Part shown: positions 28,520-36,917 of the stretch, in pieces
Layout: every line of letters starts with the position of its first letter
How positions within the stretch are numbered: the first letter of the stretch is position 1
Source: Gemmatimonadota bacterium
Lineage (GTDB): Bacteria; Gemmatimonadota; Gemmatimonadetes; Gemmatimonadales; Gemmatimonadaceae
Assembly: GCA_016218305.1 (NCBI GenBank)
Contig: JACREJ010000085.1
Coordinates: 1-48,598, forward strand
Reading direction: 5' to 3'
Length of the DNA stretch: 48,598 nucleotides
Program-made: the position numbers and the translations under genes
The notes under the pieces: model-generated
Database searches by the model: none
What the model saw: the letters and a program-made list of their open reading frames with translations, nothing else
What the model was told of the DNA's origin: nothing

Positions 28520-29209
28520 ATGAACGAAGCCATCCCAACCACCCCACTCGAGCTCATCACCAACTCCGTCCTCGCCACGAAGGTGGTGCTGGCGATCCTG
28601 CTCGTGCTGTCGCTGTACAGCTGGGGCATCATGCTGGCGAAGTGGCTCGAGTTCCGGCGGACGAGCCGGGCGTCGCTGGCCTTCATGCGCGAGTTCGCGC
28701 GGGCGACGCGGCTCGAGCAGGCCGTGGCGCTGGCGCGCAAGGCGCCGCCGTCGCCCTTCAATCGCGTCTTCGCCCGCGCCATCAACTTCCTGCAGGACAC
28801 GGTCGTGAAGGATGGCGAGGGAAATGCGCGGCCCATTCGCGAATCGCAGGTCGAGGCGATGCGCCTCCTGCTCGACGCCGAAGTGACCGCGGAGCGCGAC
28901 GCCCTCGGCCGCTTCATCCCGTCGCTCGCGGTCATCGGGTCGGCCAGCCCGCTCATCGGCCTGCTCGGCACGGTGCTCGGCATCATCGACGCCTTCCTCG
29001 GCGTCGCCATCAAGGGGTCGGGCAACCTCGGGGCGGTGGCTCCGGGCGTCGCCGAGGCGCTCATCGCCACGGCGGCGGCGCTGGCCGTCGCGATTCCGGC
29101 CACGTTTGCGTACAACATCTTTGCCGCGCGGCTCAACCGGTTCGACGGCGAGCTCGAGGGATTCGGCTCTGAAGTCATCGCGCTGATGGCGCGCGAGGGA
29201 CGCGTCTAG
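28520..29209 (+). CDS. tolQ: Tol-Pal system proton channel TolQ (MotA/TolQ/ExbB family)
   Basis: A 229-residue inner-membrane protein with three helices: VVLAILLVLSLYSWGIMLAK (near 22-41), PSLAVIGSASPLIGLLGTVL-GIIDAF (near 134-158) and GVAEALIATAAALAVAIPAT (near 174-193). GSASPLIGLLGTVLGI and the second AEALIATAAAL-AIP block are the family signature. With TolR it uses the proton motive force to power TolA across the envelope during division. The start ATG at 28520 follows a repeat half-element with no Shine-Dalgarno. tolR starts on the base after its stop. ExbB is the alternative name, but tolB-pal-cpoB downstream settle it. Confidence 0.95.
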   Translation: MNEAIPTTPLELITNSVLATKVVLAILLVLSLYSWGIMLAKWLEFRRTSRASLAFMREFARATRLEQAVALARKAPPSPFNRVFARAINFLQDTVVKDGEGNARPIRESQVEAMRLLLDAEVTAERDALGRFIPSLAVIGSASPLIGLLGTVLGIIDAFLGVAIKGSGNLGAVAPGVAEALIATAAALAVAIPATFAYNIFAARLNRFDGELEGFGSEVIALMAREGRV

Positions 29210-29626
29210 GTGCGCCGCCGCACGCACGGGGAACGCACGCCGCTCAACGCCGACATCAACGTCGTGTCGCTGATCGACGTCATCCTGCTGCTCCTCGTCA
29301 TTTTCATGATCACCGCGCCGCTCATGCAGGGCGGGGTGGACGTCTCGCTCCCCAAGACCGAGTCGCGCGCCCTCGCGCCGAAGGGCGGGCTCGTGGTGAG
29401 CATCACCGCCAACGGGCGCGTCTACGCGGACGAGACGGCGATGTCGCTGAGCGAGTTCAAGGCGTCGTTCAAGATGCTGTCGTCGCGGGCCGGCCGAGAA
29501 GGCGTGTACGTGCGCGCCGACCAGGGGGCGCCCTACGGCATCGTCGCCCAGGTGCTCGCGACCATCCAGGCGGCCGGCATCGTCAACGTCGGCCTCGTCA
29601 CTGCACCGGAGACCGTGCAGCCGTGA
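29210..29626 (+). CDS. tolR: Tol-Pal system protein TolR (ExbD/TolR family)
   Basis: A 138-residue protein with one N-terminal membrane helix, VVSLIDVILLLLVIFMITAP (residues 18-37), carrying the conserved Asp D23 of the proton path. The periplasmic domain follows: VDVSLPKTESRALAPKGGLV, then VYVRADQGAPYGIVAQVLAT, the ExbD/TolR signature. It works in the TolQRA motor. The start is GTG at 29210, directly after the tolQ stop, and it overlaps tolA by 4 nt (GTGA). Confidence 0.95.
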   Translation: MRRRTHGERTPLNADINVVSLIDVILLLLVIFMITAPLMQGGVDVSLPKTESRALAPKGGLVVSITANGRVYADETAMSLSEFKASFKMLSSRAGREGVYVRADQGAPYGIVAQVLATIQAAGIVNVGLVTAPETVQP

Positions 29627-30318
29627 TCCGCGCAGAGGCGCGCCAGACGGGGATCGCCGCGCCGCTGGTAGCATCGGCCGTCCTGCACGTGTTGCTTGCC
29701 GCGGCCGTCGTCGTCGCGTCGCGCACCGGCGGCAACGTCACGCTGCCGCCGATGTACAAGGTGGAACTCATCGCGGCGCCGCCGGGACCGCCCGCGATTG
29801 GCACGGTGACCGATGCGCCGACACCAGACGCCGCCAAGGCCACCACGCCGCCGAAGCCGACGCCGAACGCCGTCCCGATCAAGAAACCGGCCGCGAAGAG
29901 CGCGAAGGCGCCGACCAAGGCGACGCCGGTGCCGGCGACGAAGGCCGGCGCTGCCGCGCCGCGAGCCGGCGGGGGCGCGGTGGGAGGGGCTGGGGCGGAC
30001 GTCGCGAATATCCGCACCGAGGGGATCGACTTCCCGTTTCCGGGGTACCTGCAGAACATCGTCCGTCAGGTGCGCCTGAACTTCGCCCCGTCGGACAAGT
30101 CGTTGCGGACGGCGGAGGTCTTCTTCTTCATCCGTCGCGACGGGTCCATGGCCGGCTTTCGCTTCCTGCAGCGCAGTGGGTCTTACTCGTTCGACCTGGA
30201 GTGCGAAGGGGCCGTCGAGGCCGCGGCCGCCACGAAGTCGTGGGGACCGCTCCCGGCGCAGTTCATGGACGACGTGCTACCTGTCATCTTTCGTTTCGAC
30301 CCGAAGACCCTTCGTTGA
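29623..30318 (+). CDS. tolA: TolA/TonB-like periplasm-spanning energy transducer
   Basis: A 231-residue protein with one N-terminal membrane anchor, APLVASAVLHVLLAAAVVVA (residues 13-32). A Pro/Ala/Lys-rich extended linker covers about 50-125 and the C-terminal TonB/TolA-like domain about 135-231: FPFPGYLQNIVRQVRLNFAP, VFFFIRRDGSMAGFRFLQRS and FDLECEGAVEAAAATKSWGP. It links TolQR to TolB/Pal at the outer membrane. It is much shorter than E. coli TolA (421) because the long helical domain is replaced by the Pro-rich stretch. The start is GTG in the GTGA overlap. The stop overlaps a TTG start of tolB. Confidence 0.88.
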   Translation: MIRAEARQTGIAAPLVASAVLHVLLAAAVVVASRTGGNVTLPPMYKVELIAAPPGPPAIGTVTDAPTPDAAKATTPPKPTPNAVPIKKPAAKSAKAPTKATPVPATKAGAAAPRAGGGAVGGAGADVANIRTEGIDFPFPGYLQNIVRQVRLNFAPSDKSLRTAEVFFFIRRDGSMAGFRFLQRSGSYSFDLECEGAVEAAAATKSWGPLPAQFMDDVLPVIFRFDPKTLR

Positions 30319-31637
30319 CGCCCTTGAGACCTCGCCTACTGCACCACGTCCCGTTGTTCCGCCTCCTCGTGGTGGCTGGGGCCCTGTGCCTCTGCCCGCC
30401 GCTGATGGTCGCCCAGGACACCATTCCCACCGGCGTGCGCGTCGGCCTGACCTACGATCCCAGCACGCGCCCCGGCGTCTTTGTGACGGCGGTGGCGGGC
30501 GAGCAGGGCGACTCGGTGCGGGCGATGCTCGCGCGCGACCTCGACTTTGGGGACCGGCTGACGGTCATCAGCGCCGACGCGGGGCCGCCGCCCAGCGGCC
30601 GCTTCAACTACGAGCTGTATTCGAAGCTGGGTGCCTCGGCCATCGTGCAGGCCTCGGTGACGCCCCAAGGGTCGCTGCACCTGGCCGTGCACGATGTCGC
30701 GGCCAAGCGCGTGCTCAACGTGGCCGATTTCGCCTTCAACGGGGCCGCGCCGCTTTCGGCGGAGTGGCGCATGGCCGTGCATCGCGCGAGCGACGAGGTG
30801 GAGCGCTGGATCACGTCGGTCCGTGGCATCGCGGCCACCCGCATCGCCTTCGTGCGCGACCAGCGGCTCTGGTTCGTGGACTCCGACGGCGCCAACCTGA
30901 CGCCGGTCGGCGTGGGCGGCATCGCCCTGTCGCCGGCCTGGCATCCGACTGCCCGCTACCTCGCCTATGCGTCCATGGGCGATGACGGTACCCACATCAA
31001 CGTGCGCGAACTGACGAGTGGGCAGACGCGCCGGATCCGGAGCCAGGGCGGCACGAACATCACGCCGGCTTTTTCACCGGACGGCAGCACGCTGGTCTTC
31101 TCGGCCGGCGACGACGGCACGGACCTGTTTGCGGTCGCGCCGTTCGGGAGCGAGGCGCCGCGCCGGGTCACGTTCGGGCGGGGCACCCCGACGTCGTCTC
31201 CGACCTTCAGTCCCGATGGCCGTCGGATCGCCTATATCTCGGGTCGCCTCGGTCACCCTGAGGTGTATATTACCGATGCGGACGGAACGAACGCGGAACT
31301 GCTGACCGAATCGCCGAGCGGGGACCGGCCGTATCGCGCCAGCCCCGATTGGTCACCCGACGGCCGTGCCGTGGCGTTCACGTCGCAGGAAGGACCGAAT
31401 CTGCAGGTGATGGTGATCAACATGCGCGACCGCAAGATCAGGCAGCTGACCGGCGACGCGCGCAATGAAGACCCGTCGTGGGCACCGGATGGACGGCACG
31501 TGGTGTTCACGTCAACCCGATCTGGCGCCAAGCAGCTCTGGGTGCTCGATACGGAATCAGGGCGGACGCGGCAACTGACGCGGGGTGCCGGTGTCGCTCG
31601 CATGGCTGCGTGGTCGCCGCGGATGGAACAACCGTAG
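30315..31637 (+). CDS. tolB: Tol-Pal system beta-propeller TolB
   Basis: A 440-residue periplasmic protein. A signal peptide (LFRLLVVAGALCLCPPLMVA near residues 14-33) is followed by the N-terminal alpha/beta domain (about 40-180) and a C-terminal six-bladed propeller with WD40-like PD40 repeats: FSPDGSTLVFSAGDDGTDLF, FSPDGRRIAYISGRLGHPEV, WSPDGRAVAFTSQEGPNLQV and WAPDGRHVVFTSTRSGAKQL. TolB binds Pal and TolA. The TTG at 30315 in a TTGA overlap with tolA gives a complete signal peptide. Longer in-frame starts lie inside tolA and a second TTG lies at 30324, so the exact start is uncertain. Confidence 0.93.
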   Translation: MTPLRPRLLHHVPLFRLLVVAGALCLCPPLMVAQDTIPTGVRVGLTYDPSTRPGVFVTAVAGEQGDSVRAMLARDLDFGDRLTVISADAGPPPSGRFNYELYSKLGASAIVQASVTPQGSLHLAVHDVAAKRVLNVADFAFNGAAPLSAEWRMAVHRASDEVERWITSVRGIAATRIAFVRDQRLWFVDSDGANLTPVGVGGIALSPAWHPTARYLAYASMGDDGTHINVRELTSGQTRRIRSQGGTNITPAFSPDGSTLVFSAGDDGTDLFAVAPFGSEAPRRVTFGRGTPTSSPTFSPDGRRIAYISGRLGHPEVYITDADGTNAELLTESPSGDRPYRASPDWSPDGRAVAFTSQEGPNLQVMVINMRDRKIRQLTGDARNEDPSWAPDGRHVVFTSTRSGAKQLWVLDTESGRTRQLTRGAGVARMAAWSPRMEQP

Positions 31638-31671
31638 TCGCTCTCGTATGACCCCCACTGGAGACCCTGTT

Positions 31672-32295
31672 ATGCACGCTCGCATTCGCACCCTTGCCCT
31701 GGCTGCCCTTGCACTCGCCGCAGTGACGACGACGGCCTGCAAGAAGAAGCCGGTCGTTGCGCCGGCGCCGGCGGTTATTCCGTTCAATCAGGATTCGGCG
31801 ACCGCCGCCGAAGCCGCCAAGCGCGCCGCCGCCGAGGCTGCCGCCAGGGCCGCCGCCGAGAAGGCTGCCGCCGAGAGGGCCGCCGCCGCCGAGGCCGCCG
31901 CCAGGCTGGCCGCCGCTGTTGCCGCCGCCAAGGCCGAGTTCGCCACGCCGGTCTATTTCGACTACGACATGTCGAGCATCCGTGACGACCAGCGCGCCAC
32001 GCTCGAGGCCAAGCTTCCGATCTTCGCGGCCAATCCGGACATGCGCATTCGCGTCGCCGGCCACACCGACAACCGCGGCTCCGACGAGTACAACCTGGCG
32101 CTCGGCCAGCGCCGTGCCGCCGAGGTGAAGCAGTACCTCATCGCCCGGGGCATCGCCGCCGATCGCATCGACGTCGTGAGCTTTGGCGAGGAGCGCCCGG
32201 CCGTGGGGCAGGACAACGAGGATGCGTGGGCCAAGAATCGCCGTGGCGAGTTTGAGATCATCGCCGGCGCCAACCCCTTCAAGCTTCCCCGGTGA
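31672..32295 (+). CDS. pal: Peptidoglycan-associated lipoprotein Pal
   Basis: A 207-residue outer-membrane lipoprotein. The signal peptide ends at C23 (TTTAC then KKKP). An unusually Ala-rich helical stretch (residues about 45-90, AAEAAKRAAAEAAARAAAE and repeats, with charged residues every 3-4 positions) forms a likely coiled coil. The OmpA-like peptidoglycan-binding domain spans about 95-205: FDYDMSSIRDDQRATLEAKL, VAGHTDNRGSDEYNLALGQR-RAAEV and FGEERPAVGQ. ATG at 31672 begins the signal peptide and has GGAG 8-9 nt upstream. An ATG at 31648 is in frame but adds only polar residues. It overlaps cpoB by 4 nt. Confidence 0.95.
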   Translation: MHARIRTLALAALALAAVTTTACKKKPVVAPAPAVIPFNQDSATAAEAAKRAAAEAAARAAAEKAAAERAAAAEAAARLAAAVAAAKAEFATPVYFDYDMSSIRDDQRATLEAKLPIFAANPDMRIRVAGHTDNRGSDEYNLALGQRRAAEVKQYLIARGIAADRIDVVSFGEERPAVGQDNEDAWAKNRRGEFEIIAGANPFKLPR

Positions 32296-33113
32296 CCAGT
32301 CGCTTCGTTCGTGTCTTGATCGCTCCGGCCGTCATCCTGGCGGCCGGGGCGTGCTTCGCCACGCGCAATGACGTGCGCGTCCTGCAGGGCGACATCGCCC
32401 GGCTCCAGCTCGCGGCGGCGCAAGCGGCCGCCGCGGATACGGCACGGTCCGTCCAGCTGCGCCGCATCATCGCTTTGCTGAGCACCATCTCGGACTCCAT
32501 TCGCATCACCAACACAAACCTGCAGCGCTTCCAGGGCGACGTCTCGATCTCCATGCGCCAGGTGCTGGAGCAGCTGCTGACGGTGCAGGAACTGACCGGC
32601 CAGAGCCGCAAGCAGGTCGAGTCGCTGCGCGCGCAGCTCGAGGCGCGCGCCGCCGAACAGGTGCCGGTGGTTCCGCCGCCGTCGCCGACGGGTGAGGCCG
32701 GGGCGGCAGCCCCAGCGGCCGCCCCGGGGGCGCCGTCACCCGGTCCGTACCAGCTCCTCGATCTGGGACGGCAGCAGCTCGCGCGCGGCGCGACGTCCGC
32801 TGCCCGCGCGGCGTTCAGCGACCTGCTCACGCAGTATCCGACGTCGGACCTCGCCCCCGAGGCCCAGTACTGGATCGCCGAGGCGTACGCCTCCGCCGGC
32901 AACGCGGTGGAAGCCGACTCGGTCTTCGCGCTCGTCGCCGAGAAGTATCCGAACTCCGAGCGTGCGCCGGTGGCCATCTACAAGCGCGCCGTGGCGCTCA
33001 AGGTGGCCGGGCAGACGCGCCAGGCGCGCACCCTGCTGCAGCAGGTGCTCGACAAGTATCCCAAGTCCGAAGCGGCGACCCTGGCCGCGGCCTTGCTGCG
33101 GGACCTGAAGTAG
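32292..33113 (+). CDS. cpoB: Tol-Pal coordinator CpoB/YbgF-like lipoprotein
   Basis: A 273-residue protein. The type II signal peptide has lipobox AGAC with C21 (E. coli CpoB is not a lipoprotein). A helical coiled-coil region lies at about 25-125 (DVRVLQGDIARLQLAAAQAA and RQVLEQLLTVQELTGQSRKQ). A Pro-rich linker follows, then TPRs from about 150: YQLLDLGRQQLARGATSAAR-AAFSDLLTQYPTSDLAPEAQ and YWIAEAYASAGNAVEADSVF. CpoB couples peptidoglycan synthesis to Tol constriction. Its GTG overlaps pal, and the position after pal is the standard tol-pal order. tatC starts 13 nt later. Confidence 0.9.
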   Translation: MTSRFVRVLIAPAVILAAGACFATRNDVRVLQGDIARLQLAAAQAAAADTARSVQLRRIIALLSTISDSIRITNTNLQRFQGDVSISMRQVLEQLLTVQELTGQSRKQVESLRAQLEARAAEQVPVVPPPSPTGEAGAAAPAAAPGAPSPGPYQLLDLGRQQLARGATSAARAAFSDLLTQYPTSDLAPEAQYWIAEAYASAGNAVEADSVFALVAEKYPNSERAPVAIYKRAVALKVAGQTRQARTLLQQVLDKYPKSEAATLAAALLRDLK

Positions 33114-33126
33114 CGCGGGGGCGGGC

Positions 33127-33930
33127 GTGGCCGCGGCGGATCAGCGTGACGAACAGGCGGAGATGCCGTTCCTCGATCATCTCGAGGAACTGCGGTGGCG
33201 GCTCATCTGGAGCGGAGCCGCCCTTCTCATTGCCTTCGCAATCTCGTTCACCGTCGTCTACCAGTTCGACGTCATCGAGATCCTGAAGTACCCGGCGGCC
33301 GAGTTCTTGAAGGATGGCAAGCTGATCTACACGCACCCCGCCGATCCCTTCAACATCCTGATGCAGGTGTCGTTCGGGCTCGGGCTCGTCCTCGCGAGCC
33401 CGGTGATCGGCTACCAGATCTGGGCCTTCCTGTCGCCGGCGCTGCATCCGCACGAGAAGCGGGTCATCATCCCCGTCCTCATTGGCGCGGTGGGGCTGTT
33501 CCTGATCGGCTGCACCCTCTCCGTGCTCTGGGTGCTCCCCATCACGCTCGAGATGCTCGGCAACATCGCATCGGCGTCGCTGCAGCAGATGATCTCGGCG
33601 GCCGACTACTTCTCGTTCGCCGTGTCGCTGACGCTTGCGTTCGGCGCCGTCTTCGAGCTGCCCATCCTGATCGTCGCGCTCACCGGACTCGGCCTCGTGA
33701 CGCCGCGCACGCTGGCCAACTTCCGGCGCCATGCCTTTGTCGGGATGCTCGTCGTCTCGGCGCTCATCACGCCGGGCGACATGCTCATCTCGACGGCGAT
33801 GATCTTCGTGCCGCTGTACGGGCTGTACGAGGCGAGCATCGTCCTGTCGTGGCTCGTCTACCGGGCCAAGCAGCGGAAGGCGCGCCGCGAGGAGGAGGCG
33901 GAACGCGTCGCGTCCGCCTCCAACCGTTGA
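33127..33930 (+). CDS. tatC: Sec-independent protein translocase subunit TatC
   Basis: The twin-arginine substrate receptor; 267 residues with six predicted helices. The family opening EMPFLDHLEELRWRL is at residues 12-26, followed by WSGAALLIAFAISFTVVY, FGLGLVLASPVIGYQIWAFL-SPALHPHEKR (TatC block with the conserved Glu/Pro), then IIPVLIGAVGLFLIGCTLS, FELPILIVALTGLGLVTP and ISTAMIFVPLYGLYEASIVL. GTG at 33127 is used here, but the ATG at 33163 (MPFLDHLEELRWRL) is an equally good start. The TGA overlaps the ATG of lptD by one base. tatA is far away at 46832. Confidence 0.95.
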   Translation: MAAADQRDEQAEMPFLDHLEELRWRLIWSGAALLIAFAISFTVVYQFDVIEILKYPAAEFLKDGKLIYTHPADPFNILMQVSFGLGLVLASPVIGYQIWAFLSPALHPHEKRVIIPVLIGAVGLFLIGCTLSVLWVLPITLEMLGNIASASLQQMISAADYFSFAVSLTLAFGAVFELPILIVALTGLGLVTPRTLANFRRHAFVGMLVVSALITPGDMLISTAMIFVPLYGLYEASIVLSWLVYRAKQRKARREEEAERVASASNR

Positions 33931-36917
33931 TGCGTCGCGCGCTCGCCGCGCTGCGGCTGGTCGCTGCGGTGTCCGTGCTCGACGGCGCGGTGCTCGTGCC
34001 GGACGCCGCGGCGCAGGTGCCCGCCGGCCAGCCCGGCGGCGTGCGTCCCGGGGCCCGCGCCACGGCGCCGCGGGCGACGCCGACGCGCGAGTCGCTGCCG
34101 GCGGGGGCCGACAGCACCAGGAAGGACACGGCGCTCGTGCACTGGCTGCCCGCCGACTCCGTCGCCAACGCCCTGATGGACCGCAAGGGCTACGTGGTGG
34201 TGCGCTATCAGGCCGACTCGGTGAACTTCGAGGCGCGCGACCGCACCATCACGCTGGTCGGGCGCCCCGCCGAGCGGGCGGTGGTGCAGCGCGATCCGAC
34301 GACGATCGCCGCCGACACCATCCGCTACAGCGACTCGACCAACATGGCGGTCGCGCTCGGCCCGGCGATCGTCGTGCGAGAGGCCGGGCGCGACGACATC
34401 AATGCGAGCGGGCGGACGACGTACGACATCGCCGCCAAGCAGGGGATCGGCACCAACATCCGGACGGTGGAGCAGAGCGGCGAACGCTGGGTCGTCTCGG
34501 CGCACGTCGGCGGATTCGCCGGCGACTCGGCGTCGGGTGAGATGACGTACGGCCGGGACGGCACCATCACCAGCTGCGAAGACTCCCTGCCGCATTACCA
34601 CTTCCAGTCGAAACAGATCAAGCTCGTCAGCAAGAGCATGATGGTGGCGCGCCCGGCCGTGCTGTACCTGCAGGGCGTCCCCGTCTTCTGGCTGCCGTTC
34701 ATCTTCCAGGACATTCGCTCCGGACGTCGCAGCGGCGTGCTCACGCCGCGCTTCGGCTTCGCCGAACTCGTCCGTAACAGCCCGACGTACCGGCGGACGA
34801 TCGAGAACGTCGGCTACTACTTCGCGCTGGGCGACTACACCGACCTCTCGGTCTCGCTGGACTGGCGCTCCGCCGCCCGGGCCAACGACGCGGATCCCGG
34901 CTGGCTGCGCCTGAATTCCCAGTTCCACTACAACTGGCGCAACCGCTTCCTCCAGGGCCAGGTGGCGGTGTCGCGGCACACGCTGAGTTCGGGCTTGACC
35001 AACACGCAGGTCTCCTGGAACCACACGCAGGAATTCTCGGCCTCGTCGCGGCTGACGTCGAACCTCAACTACGTCACCAGCACCACGGTGCAGCGGCAGA
35101 CGGCGCTCAACGCGATGTCGGCGCTGGCGACCATCAGCTCGATGCTCAACTACTCGCGCTCCGTGGGACCGTTCTCGGTCTCCGTCGGCGGCACGCGGCG
35201 GCAGTATCCCGGGCGCGAGCAGGTGGACCAGGACTTCCCGAGCGTCAACGTCTCCTCCAAGGCCATCCACATCGGCCGCTTCGTCGAGTGGACGCCGAGC
35301 TTCAATTCCTCCGCGTCGAGCAGCCAGCACCTCGACGCGCAGGGCGATTTCAAGTACCGGTACTTCGAGCGCAACGGCGTGCTCGACTCCACGAAATTCG
35401 ACCGGTCCACGTCGTCCTCGACCGCCTCGTTCAGCTCGCCGTTCAAGATCGGGAAGTTCAACCTGCCGCTCTCGTTCAACTTCAGCGACCGGATGAACGA
35501 CTTCCCGGAGGTGCGGCTCATCGTGAACCCCGCGGACACGAGCCGCCGCGAGACGCGCATCTACAGCCGCACCTACCTGACGACGCTCGATTGGCGCACG
35601 GCCGTCACGCTGCCGACGTTCTTCCAGGGGTCGTGGAACCTGGTGCCAACGGTCTCCATCGAGAACGTGGACCCGGCCGGCTTCTGGGTGCGCAGCGAGC
35701 GCACCGGCAACAACTTCGTCTCACAGAGCAAGCGCCTCTCGTGGGGCGTCGGCATCGCGCCGACCTTCTTCGGCCTCTCGCGCTGGGGCATCGGCCCGGT
35801 CGCCCGCTTCCGGCACTCCATCAACCCGACGCTCTCGTGGTCGTTCTCACCCAAGGCGCGCGTCAGTGACGCGTTCCTCGAGGCGCTGGGCAAGACCCCC
35901 GCCGGATACCTCGGCGCCCTCGCGCAGAACCGCCTGTCCCTCGGTTTCAACCAGTCGTTCGAGGCGAAGCTCAAGAAGTCGGCGTCCGACACCTCGTCGA
36001 GCGAGGAGGGGAAGAAGGTCAAGCTCCTGTCGCTCGGCTTCACGCCGCTCGTGTACGACTTCGAGCGCGCCAAGACGACCGGCGGCAGCGGATTCGCGAC
36101 GGACCGCATGAACATCAACATGAACTCCGAGCTCCTGCCGGGACTGTCGTTCGACATCGGGTACTCGCTGTTCGAGGGGTCGGTGCTCAGCGACACGGCC
36201 AGGTTCAGCCCGTATCGCGAGTCCATTTCCGCCTCGATGCAGATCAATCGGCAGACGCCGTTCATTCGCTGGATCGCGCGGCTCTTCGGCGTGGGCACCG
36301 ACACGGCGTCTGCGCCGGCGCCGACGGATGCCATGAGCGGGCAGTTCGGGCAGGGCATGGGAAGCTCCCAGCAGATCGCGGGAGCCGGCATGCGGCAGCA
36401 GTTGAGCGCCGTCCCCACGGGGCGCGGCTTCGACGCCAGCATCAGTCTCAGCGCCAACCGCCAGCGCCCGCCGGGCGGCGACGGCCGCGTCGTGCAGTAC
36501 GATCCGACGCTCCAGTGTGAGGCGCTGAAAACCAATCCCATTCAGTACGACGTCTGCGTGCGCAACGCGCTCGTCGCGCCGCCGGTGGACTACACGCAGT
36601 TCTCGTCCACCACGGCCGGCGGCTCGTTCTTCCGCGTGCCGCCGCAGACCAGCGTCAACTGGCGCACGAGCTTCGACCTCACGCCCAAGTGGGCGGTGCA
36701 GTGGAGCACGAGCTACGACGCGGTGCGCAAGGAGTTCGCGAGCCACCAGGTGACGCTGCAGCGTGACCTGCACGACTGGCGCGCGATGTTCGGCTTCACC
36801 CAGGCGCCCAACGGCAACTTCTCGTTCACGTTCTTCGTGTCGCTGAAGGCCGAGCCCGACCTCAAATTCAACTACGACCGCGCCAGCTACCGGCAGTCAA
36901 TGGTGCCCCTGCCATGA
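33930..36917 (+). CDS. lptD: LPS-assembly outer-membrane protein LptD
   Basis: A 995-residue protein with a signal peptide (residues 1-28, LVPDAAA then QV) and a Pro/Ala/Thr-rich spacer. The periplasmic OstA-like beta-jellyroll is about 75-220 (DTIRYSDSTNMAVALGPAIV and TTYDIAAKQGIGTNI), followed by SCEDSLPHYHFQSKQIKLVS and VARPAVLYLQGVPVFWLPFI-F, the LptD block that joins the jellyroll to the barrel. Alternating beta-strands fill the rest to a final aromatic-rich strand. It inserts LPS into the outer leaflet with LptE. Three cysteines are visible (SCED, QCEAL and DVCVRN) versus four in E. coli. ATG at 33930 overlaps the tatC stop; the stop overlaps hutH (ATGA). Confidence 0.88.
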   Translation: MRRALAALRLVAAVSVLDGAVLVPDAAAQVPAGQPGGVRPGARATAPRATPTRESLPAGADSTRKDTALVHWLPADSVANALMDRKGYVVVRYQADSVNFEARDRTITLVGRPAERAVVQRDPTTIAADTIRYSDSTNMAVALGPAIVVREAGRDDINASGRTTYDIAAKQGIGTNIRTVEQSGERWVVSAHVGGFAGDSASGEMTYGRDGTITSCEDSLPHYHFQSKQIKLVSKSMMVARPAVLYLQGVPVFWLPFIFQDIRSGRRSGVLTPRFGFAELVRNSPTYRRTIENVGYYFALGDYTDLSVSLDWRSAARANDADPGWLRLNSQFHYNWRNRFLQGQVAVSRHTLSSGLTNTQVSWNHTQEFSASSRLTSNLNYVTSTTVQRQTALNAMSALATISSMLNYSRSVGPFSVSVGGTRRQYPGREQVDQDFPSVNVSSKAIHIGRFVEWTPSFNSSASSSQHLDAQGDFKYRYFERNGVLDSTKFDRSTSSSTASFSSPFKIGKFNLPLSFNFSDRMNDFPEVRLIVNPADTSRRETRIYSRTYLTTLDWRTAVTLPTFFQGSWNLVPTVSIENVDPAGFWVRSERTGNNFVSQSKRLSWGVGIAPTFFGLSRWGIGPVARFRHSINPTLSWSFSPKARVSDAFLEALGKTPAGYLGALAQNRLSLGFNQSFEAKLKKSASDTSSSEEGKKVKLLSLGFTPLVYDFERAKTTGGSGFATDRMNINMNSELLPGLSFDIGYSLFEGSVLSDTARFSPYRESISASMQINRQTPFIRWIARLFGVGTDTASAPAPTDAMSGQFGQGMGSSQQIAGAGMRQQLSAVPTGRGFDASISLSANRQRPPGGDGRVVQYDPTLQCEALKTNPIQYDVCVRNALVAPPVDYTQFSSTTAGGSFFRVPPQTSVNWRTSFDLTPKWAVQWSTSYDAVRKEFASHQVTLQRDLHDWRAMFGFTQAPNGNFSFTFFVSLKAEPDLKFNYDRASYRQSMVPLP

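Noticed and set aside
30201-30314. Longer start for tolB inside tolA
   Set aside because: It would add Arg/Gly-rich residues before a complete signal peptide; the TTG at 30315 fits the stop-start overlap.
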